The notes under the pieces: model-generated
Seen by the model: the letters and a program-made list of their open reading frames with translations, nothing else
Databases searched by the model: none
What the model was told of the DNA's origin: nothing
Part shown: piece by piece, positions 59,203-64,000 of the stretch
Numbering within the stretch: the first letter of the stretch is position 1
How the letters are laid out: every line of letters begins with the position of its first letter
Translations under genes and position numbers: made by a program
Source of the DNA: RGIG1918 sp964570895
Lineage (GTDB): Bacteria > Cyanobacteriota > Vampirovibrionia > Gastranaerophilales > Gastranaerophilaceae
Length of the DNA: 64,000 bases
Reading direction: 5' to 3'
NCBI GenBank assembly: GCA_964570895.1
Contig: CAZMZD010000003.1
Location: forward strand, 1-64,000

Positions 59203-60468
59203 TTAAATTTCTTTAAGCGCGCATTCAACATCAGAGATGATGTCATCGACATTTTCAAGCCCAACTGAAAATCTTACCATTGAAGGGTTTATGCCGCAAG
59301 CAACGAGTTGTTCGTCTGTTAATTGCCTGTGAGTTGCGCTTGCAGGGTGCAAAACGCATGTTCTGATATCTGCAACGTGCACTTCGTTTGAAGCCATTTT
59401 TAAGTTATCCATAAATTTAATTGCGTTTTGTTTCCCGCCTTTAATTACGATGGACATAACCCCGCTTTGCCCATTTGGCAAGTATTTTTGCGCTAAATTG
59501 TGATATTTATTGTGCGTAAGCCCCGGGTAATTAACGCTTTCGATTTTTGGATGTTCGTCGAAATATTTTGCAACTTTGATGGCGTTTTCACAATATCTTG
59601 CCATTCTGATTGCAAGTGTTTCGAGCCCGATATTTAACAAAAATCCGCTATGCCCTGATGGATATGCCCCAAAATCGCGCATTAATTGCATTCTTGCTTT
59701 AATGATATATGGTGCAAACGGGTAATCGCGAGTGTAGATTGTTCCGTGGTAAGAGTCGTCCGGCTCTGTGAAATCAGGGAATTTTCCGCTCGTGTAATCA
59801 AATTTACCGCTATCTACAATAACTCCGCCCACTTGAAGAGCGTGCCCGTCCATATATTTTGTGGTTGAATGAATAACTATATCTGCCCCAAAATCAATTG
59901 GTTTGCATAAAATTGGTGTTGCAAAAGTGTTATCCACAATTAGAGGAATGTTGTTTTTATGTGCAACTTTTGCAAATTTTTCAATATCTAAAATTTGAAG
60001 CGAAGGATTTGTTAATGTTTCGCCAAAAATTGCTTTTGTGTTCGGTTTAATTTTTGCTTGAATTTCATCTTCTGTCGCGTCGACATCAACAAAAATGCAT
60101 TCAATCCCAAGCTTTTTTAAAGTTATGGCAAAAAGGTTTATTGTGCCACCGTATATTGCACTTGCGCTCACAATGCTATCGCCTGCGCTTGCTAAATTCA
60201 AAACGGACATTAAAGAAGCCATTTGCCCTGAAGATGTACACATTGCGGCAACTCCGCCTTCTAAATCTGCAATTTTCTTTTCTACGACATCAACTGTTGG
60301 GTTTGTGAACCTTGAATATATATGTGCTTTTGTTGGATCATCAAAAACAGCTGCTATTTCGTCTGTTGAATTAAAGCGAAAAGTTGTGCTTTGATATATT
60401 GGCATAACGCGTGGCCCGCCGTTTTCAGGTGTGTAGCCGGAATGTAAACATTTTGTTTCGTCTTTCAT
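59203..60468 (-). CDS. metY: O-acetylhomoserine sulfhydrylase (MetY)
   Basis: 421 residues from the ATG at 60468 (GGGGGA just upstream; an earlier in-frame ATG has no RBS). A PLP enzyme of the Cys/Met metabolism family: MPIYQSTTFRFNSTDEIAAV, YSRFTNPTVDVVEKKIADLE, SSGQMASLMSVLNLASAGDS and VIHSTTKYMDGHALQVGGVI with the PLP Lys. DIRTCVLHPASATHRQLTDE and GINPSMVRFSVGLENVDDII mark the MetY branch. It makes homocysteine from O-acetylhomoserine and sulfide. Single gene; no metX nearby. No SAM riboswitch is visible upstream. Confidence 0.94.
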   Translation of the reverse strand: MKDETKCLHSGYTPENGGPRVMPIYQSTTFRFNSTDEIAAVFDDPTKAHIYSRFTNPTVDVVEKKIADLEGGVAAMCTSSGQMASLMSVLNLASAGDSIVSASAIYGGTINLFAITLKKLGIECIFVDVDATEDEIQAKIKPNTKAIFGETLTNPSLQILDIEKFAKVAHKNNIPLIVDNTFATPILCKPIDFGADIVIHSTTKYMDGHALQVGGVIVDSGKFDYTSGKFPDFTEPDDSYHGTIYTRDYPFAPYIIKARMQLMRDFGAYPSGHSGFLLNIGLETLAIRMARYCENAIKVAKYFDEHPKIESVNYPGLTHNKYHNLAQKYLPNGQSGVMSIVIKGGKQNAIKFMDNLKMASNEVHVADIRTCVLHPASATHRQLTDEQLVACGINPSMVRFSVGLENVDDIISDVECALKEI

Positions 60469-60744
60469 ATTTCCCCCGTTTCTTAAAAATATTTTACGGC
60501 AGAAATAATGTTCTGACAATAAGTTTTGATGTGGGGTATGTAAGCTGATTTTGTGTAGAACAATTATGGTGTGTGCGAACGCGCCTTATGATTTTGTCAG
60601 GCAGTTCGTAGGTTGGGCATACTTGCCCAACAATATGATCTTAATCCGTCATCCTGAAAGCGTAGAAAATAAGGCAAAGCCGTAATTTTCAAGCTGTTCA
60701 GGATCTTTCCAATTAATGCAACTTGGCGCAATATTTTACCCTTT

Positions 60745-60794
60745 GTTCACTTTTTCTTTTTGTTCAAACGCCGATGCAAAAAGAAAAAGTGAAC
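60745..60794 (+). repeat. Hairpin B, second copy with 18-bp perfect stem
   Basis: GTTCACTTTTTCTTTTTG (60745-60762) pairs perfectly with CAAAAAGAAAAAGTGAAC (60777-60794); loop TTCAAACGCCGATG. Compared with 22766-22820 the stem differs at five positions and each is compensated on the other arm. Confidence 0.88.
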
Positions 60795-60831
60795 CGAAAA
60801 AGAAAAACACGGCTTTTGTTTTACCCTTGCC

Positions 60832-60976
60832 ATTTTTCAAATTTTTATCTCAGAAATCGCAGTCGAGCTTTTGCGAAAAGCTATTTAACAAAAATATGCT
60901 TTATGCTTTACACTTTAAGCTGTGACCGCAAAAGCTCTCCCTCTTTCTGCTTTTGTGATAAAAATTTCGAAAAATT
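60832..60976 (+). repeat. Element A, copy 3
   Basis: Starts ATTTTTCAAATTTTTATC and ends with GATAAAAATTTCGAAAAAT, the inverted copy with one inserted base. The left half is nearly identical to the other copies; the right half carries CTCTCCCTCTTTCTGC instead of CTCTCCGCAATTTC. Confidence 0.82.
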
Positions 60977-61356
60977 GGATTTGCGCTTTATGTTGTTGGG
61001 GTAGAAACTCCACTCTATGGGCTCACACTTAAAGCTCGCTCGTTAAAATCTAGTGCGTCGCACTACGATTTTAACTTCTTATGAAGAACGGCTACGCTCT
61101 GTCTGCCAATGCTTCTTTAATTTCTTCCACGCTCGCAGACATCGCTTTCGCGGCTTGCGCCGCTTGCGCTATTTCTGCTCGCTATCCGAACTCGCTCATT
61201 TGCGGGAATGAGTTTTTTGCTTCGCAAACACTCCGGCTCACAGCTCCGTTCGTGCAGAAATTCGCTCAACGCATTGCCATCACGAGCTTGCACACTATAG
61301 ACTCGCTTGAAAATTTTTGCAAAAAACAAATTTTGCTAAAAATTTTCTTCGCTCGC

Positions 61357-61383
61357 AAAAAAAATTGGTCAGAATGACCAATT
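61357..61383 (-). terminator. Terminator of the AMIN-like gene
   Basis: Read on the minus strand: AATTGGTCA-ttc-TGACCAATT followed by a T run. It lies about 30 bp after the stop at 61415. Confidence 0.85.
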
Positions 61384-61414
61384 GGTTGAGTATGATTTTA
61401 TTTAGATTAGAAAC

Positions 61415-62521
61415 TTAAATTGCAACTTTTGATTTGCTTAAATTTGATTTAATTCCTTGTGCAAGGTCTTTTCTTCCGCTTTTTTCATAAATTTGTGTAA
61501 CGGATTCAAGGAATTTTAAATTATCCATATTTATATTTGCTTTTGTTTCAGCTTTTTTGATTGTGTTTGTCGCCATGTGGTTTTGCATATTTTTATATTG
61601 ATTTGCAATATTTTTCTTAGGTGCTGAATATTTTGGTCTTTCAGGCGTCATCGGGCTAGACACTTTTCTCAACGGTTGATTTAAAGTTGTGCCTTTCCTT
61701 ACATTGTTTGTATATGGATTTTTGTTTTGAGCTTTGTTATATGAATTTAGTGCGTAGTTTTGAGTTGCGGCGCTTGGTTTTGTGTAATTTGTGTTAAGAG
61801 TTGCAATTTCGCTTTCTTTCAATTCTTTTAACAAATCGCTTTGCGGCATAGGAATTGCGCCTAAATTATCTTGAGCTTTGCTTGCGCCTTTAATTCCGAT
61901 AAATTCATTATTTGCGACACTTTTATTTGCAAAAGCTTTTTTAAGCCCAGCAAGCGAGATAAGAACAACAACTATGCTTAAAACAAACATAAAGTCTATG
62001 TTCATGTTACTTAAAGCTTCTGAAGTTGAATTAACGACATTTGCAAATGTAAATTCGTTATCATCCCAATTGCTTTCTTCGAGTGATTCGTAGTTCACAG
62101 GCGAATATTTGCTTCTTGGTGCGCCCACGATAATTTCTTTTGTATCTTTAATTATGTTGGCAGGAGCTTCGATTGTTGCTTTTGTTTTTGCAGCGCCAAG
62201 CCCGTTTACGTAAATTCTGATTTTTGATTTGTCGATTTGCTGAATTATAACGCCGTCTAAATCTGAAACATCGTTATAGATTGTGTCGATATCATCTGCC
62301 GGAACAACATTTTTTAATTCAAAATATGCGCTGTTTTTATTTTCAACTCTTTTCTTAACTTGAGTTGCTTCTGTTGTTCTGATTTTTAAATTATAACCTG
62401 TGTTGTGTTGGCTAATTTCAACTGATTCAATAACATTTTCTACTGCAAAAACAGTTGATGTTGTTAAACTTATTACAGCTACTACTAATAAACTCTTTAA
62501 AAACGAACCTAATCCGTTCAT
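61415..62521 (-). CDS. Membrane-anchored protein with an AMIN-like N-terminal domain
   Basis: 368 residues. A signal peptide (FLKSLLVVAVISLTTSTVFA, cut near residue 27) is followed by a ~110-residue beta-rich domain (VIESVEISQHNTGYNLKIRT to KSKIRIYVNGLG) resembling AMIN domains, which bind peptidoglycan in amidases and PilQ secretins. An internal TM segment lies at about 175-195 (FMFVLSIVVVLISLAGL). The rest, about 195-368, is polar, Asn/Lys/Pro-rich and probably disordered in the cytoplasm, ending in a helix (FLESVTQIYEKSGRKDLAQG). The whole architecture is not one I know. A link to the pilus or cell wall is inference. Confidence 0.5.
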   Translation of the reverse strand: MNGLGSFLKSLLVVAVISLTTSTVFAVENVIESVEISQHNTGYNLKIRTTEATQVKKRVENKNSAYFELKNVVPADDIDTIYNDVSDLDGVIIQQIDKSKIRIYVNGLGAAKTKATIEAPANIIKDTKEIIVGAPRSKYSPVNYESLEESNWDDNEFTFANVVNSTSEALSNMNIDFMFVLSIVVVLISLAGLKKAFANKSVANNEFIGIKGASKAQDNLGAIPMPQSDLLKELKESEIATLNTNYTKPSAATQNYALNSYNKAQNKNPYTNNVRKGTTLNQPLRKVSSPMTPERPKYSAPKKNIANQYKNMQNHMATNTIKKAETKANINMDNLKFLESVTQIYEKSGRKDLAQGIKSNLSKSKVAI

Positions 62522-62632
62522 CTCAACCTTACTCCCTAGTCATCATTGTTTGTATAGTTGTATAATAGCGAACAAGCATGACTTAGACATCAACCAAAAG
62601 ATGGGCAAATTTATCAATCGATGGATTGATTT

Positions 62633-63223
62633 TTATATAATTTTAAGTTCAACCTCAAAAAATTTTTCAAAAAGTCTTTTTTTCTTTTCAAAAACTTCTC
62701 CAAAACCGATAATTTTAGAAATTTCAGGTATGGTTTTTATTTCAAAAATGTTTTTTGACTCATTATATTCAATTTCAATTTTTTCAACAAAGCAAAAATG
62801 TTCAAAATCAAGCATATCGGCAACTTGCAAAATGCCCGAGAGCGCTTGTGTTGTGGTTTTTGCTTCGTTGCTTAAGGAAGAATAAATTTTATGCTTTTCT
62901 TTTGGGCACTTGCCGCGGTGATACCTCACAAGGCAAGCGATAATTTTTATTTCTTCTTCGCTAAAACCTTCAATCCCGTTTTCAAGAATTAATTTTGCCC
63001 CGATTTTATTATGTTTCCCGCCAATTTCATCTTGAATGAGATTGCCTATATCATGCAAAATTGAACCGGCTGACAAATAATTTTTAGTATTTTTTAAGTA
63101 ATTAAACCGTTCGCACTCGGTAATTTTCCCCAAAATTTCAATTGCAAATTTTTCAACTTGCCTTGTATGTTCTGTCTGAGATGAGCTTTTATAATAATTT
63201 TTAATATAATCATTTATTTGCAT
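62633..63223 (-). CDS. HD-domain phosphohydrolase-like protein
   Basis: 196 residues. YKSSSQTEHTRQVEKFAIEI then LSAGSILHDIGNLIQDEIGG give the first His and the H-D of an HD domain, KHNKIGAKLILENGIEGFSE the next His, CLVRYHRGKCP the H of the fourth motif and ILQVADMLDFEHFC the last Asp. This is the layout of the HD part of Ppx/GppA-type exopolyphosphatases and of small stand-alone HD proteins. It overlaps the upstream chemotaxis-type kinase gene by 14 bp, so they are coupled; a role in nucleotide or phosphoprotein signalling is possible. Confidence 0.75.
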   Translation of the reverse strand: MQINDYIKNYYKSSSQTEHTRQVEKFAIEILGKITECERFNYLKNTKNYLSAGSILHDIGNLIQDEIGGKHNKIGAKLILENGIEGFSEEEIKIIACLVRYHRGKCPKEKHKIYSSLSNEAKTTTQALSGILQVADMLDFEHFCFVEKIEIEYNESKNIFEIKTIPEISKIIGFGEVFEKKKRLFEKFFEVELKII

Positions 63224-64000
63224 TTAAAAGCTCGCTAATTTTTTCAATGAACATTTCTTGGTTGAATTCAGATTTTTGAATGAAGTGATTTGCACCGGCA
63301 AGCATAAACCTGTTTTCCCATATATCTCTTGAATTAGAAGTTAACACAATTATAGGCAGTTTTAAGAATTTTTCTTGCTTCCTTATTTCTTCAACAAATT
63401 CAAGCCCTGTCATCTCCGGCATTTCATTGTCAGTTATAACTAAATCAAATTCGAGTTTTTGCATAATGTTAATTGCGTCTAGCGCGCTTGTTGCAATGCG
63501 CACATTATAACCCCTGCTTTCAATGATATTTTTTTCAAGAATTCTTGTTGTTTTAGAGTCGTCAACAACTAAAATTTTATATCTGCTGTTGTTTTGCAAA
63601 ATGTTTTGAGTGTTCACCGATACAATTTTTGTGAAAATTCTTTTGTTTGCGTAATTTAGAATATCTGTTATGTTTAAAATCAAACAGGTGCTGCCGTTTG
63701 CAAGGGTTGTGATTCCTGAAATATTTTTAACTTTGCAAAATGGAGCGGGAAGTTTTTTGTGCAATATTTCTTCTTCCCCAATCAATTTTTGAACAATAAC
63801 CCCTATTTGAGAATTTTCAGATTCGATAATTAAAAGGGTGTATTTTTCCTCTTTTCTTGAAGTATTTTCAAATTTCAAAATTTGCGAAAGTGTGTAAACA
63901 GGAATTACTTTGTTGTTATACACAAAATAGTTTTTGTTATCCTTTAAGAAAATTTCGTCTGTATTAATTCTTATAACGGTTTTTATGCTAGCTGCAGGAA
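63210..64000 (-). CDS. C-terminal part of a CheA-type hybrid kinase: CheW domain plus receiver (5' end outside window)
   Basis: The frame is open to the right edge: 262 residues are visible. The first ~120 are the CheW-like coupling domain at the end of CheA: ASIKTVIRINTDEIFLKDNK, VIPVYTLSQIL, LLIIESENSQIGVIVQKLIG and NISGITTLANGSTCLILNIT. The last ~120 are a complete receiver domain: ILVVDDSKTTRILEKNIIES (acidic pair), LVITDNEMPEMTG (phospho-Asp), PIIVLTSNSRD (Thr) and FIQKSEF (Lys). This order, CheW then REC at the C-terminus, is that of hybrid CheA such as in twitching (Pil-Chp) systems. A CheV is excluded because the frame continues without a start. Confidence 0.82.
   Translation of the reverse strand, partial: PAASIKTVIRINTDEIFLKDNKNYFVYNNKVIPVYTLSQILKFENTSRKEEKYTLLIIESENSQIGVIVQKLIGEEEILHKKLPAPFCKVKNISGITTLANGSTCLILNITDILNYANKRIFTKIVSVNTQNILQNNSRYKILVVDDSKTTRILEKNIIESRGYNVRIATSALDAINIMQKLEFDLVITDNEMPEMTGLEFVEEIRKQEKFLKLPIIVLTSNSRDIWENRFMLAGANHFIQKSEFNQEMFIEKISELLNANK

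Larger units (their letters stand above)
60469..61414. repeat. Gene-free mosaic of palindromic repeats
   Basis: No gene is supported. Modules: CGTAGGTTGGGCATACTTGC repeat (60607-60636); a 'GTCATCCTGAA...TTCAGGATC' hairpin that encloses another inverted pair (60647-60717); hairpin B (60745-60794); element A (60832-60976). 61000-61350 is different: a run of many short GC-rich palindromes (GTGCGTCGCAC, CGGCTTGCGCCG, GTTTGCGAAGCAAAC-like) reading through an open 99-codon frame of low-complexity composition. A minus-strand terminator lies at 61357-61383. Confidence 0.7.

Noticed and set aside
60716..61004. Overlapping 69- and 93-codon frames
   Set aside because: They span hairpin B and element A, which occur elsewhere with frame-breaking changes.
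61081..61377. 99-codon frame with Ala/Ser-rich translation
   Set aside because: It runs through a chain of short palindromes, has no RBS, and its composition follows the repeat; likely spurious.
63210..63923. Stand-alone CheV (CheW-receiver) starting at GTG 63923
   Set aside because: The frame stays open to the window edge with further CheW-domain residues, so it is the end of a longer CheA-type protein.

Overview
The window is AT-rich and densely packed, from a Gram-negative-type bacterium. The best lineage guess is the gut branch of Vampirovibrionia/Melainabacteria (Candidatus Gastranaerophilales). This rests on recognition and was not checked by a search. Supporting signs are tandem prepilins whose N-termini read A|FTLAEVLL rather than G|FTLIE, a PilM-PilN fusion, an AMIN-like envelope protein, a B12-dependent ribonucleotide reductase as the RNR seen, TolC/EmrAB efflux, and glycogen and CNT/OPA transport genes without a visible sugar ABC permease.

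Layout. 1-1.5 kb is the right end of a prophage or phage remnant (DUF1353 protein, holin-like protein, GH24 endolysin). 1.6-4.2 kb is accessory: a toxin-first HigB/RelE-type pair, a 164-bp tandem repeat carrying terminators, a small orphan gene and a repeat mosaic. 4.2-8.2 kb holds a frameshifted YkuE-like phosphoesterase, a family-4 uracil-DNA glycosylase, an AbiE type IV toxin-antitoxin pair and an 84-aa HD-domain stub resembling the start of Cas10/Csm1. 8.2-12.7 kb is a MarR-EmrA-EmrB operon divergent from a TolC-like gene. 12.7-18.9 kb has envelope and surface genes and a DmeF-type metal exporter behind a promoter with two CsoR/RcnR-like operators. 19-22.4 kb has pyruvate kinase and a second MarR-EmrB pair. 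23-31 kb has three prepilins, a thioesterase, acyl-CoA synthetase and PilMN-PilO.

30.5-54.1 kb is mostly housekeeping: rlmB, a sigma-70 factor, ruvA, glgA, an OPA transporter, ispG, a phosphoesterase, a TPR protein, pyrG, gatC, nrdJ, a PIG-L-like protein, rarA, a solute-binding protein, nupC, gdhA and the operon folD-alr-gcvT-gcvH-gcvPA. A tRNA-Arg(UCU) follows at 54.3 kb. The right end has an M49-like peptidase, an LMW phosphatase, a CBS/DRTGG family II pyrophosphatase, metY, an AMIN-like protein, an HD protein and the C-terminus of a CheA-CheW-receiver hybrid kinase cut by the window edge.

The most interesting signals are of three kinds. (1) Large intergenic regions are built from a few modular palindromic repeats in a conserved order, including a hairpin whose 18-bp stem differs at five positions between copies yet stays perfectly paired, and a ~145-bp element with 18-bp terminal inverted repeats. 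(2) CTP synthase has Ser instead of the glutaminase nucleophile Cys and an altered neighbouring loop, predicting an ammonia-only enzyme. (3) Defence debris (AbiE plus a Cas10-like stub with an intact promoter) lies beside the phage end. Several housekeeping genes also appear to have leaderless promoters.
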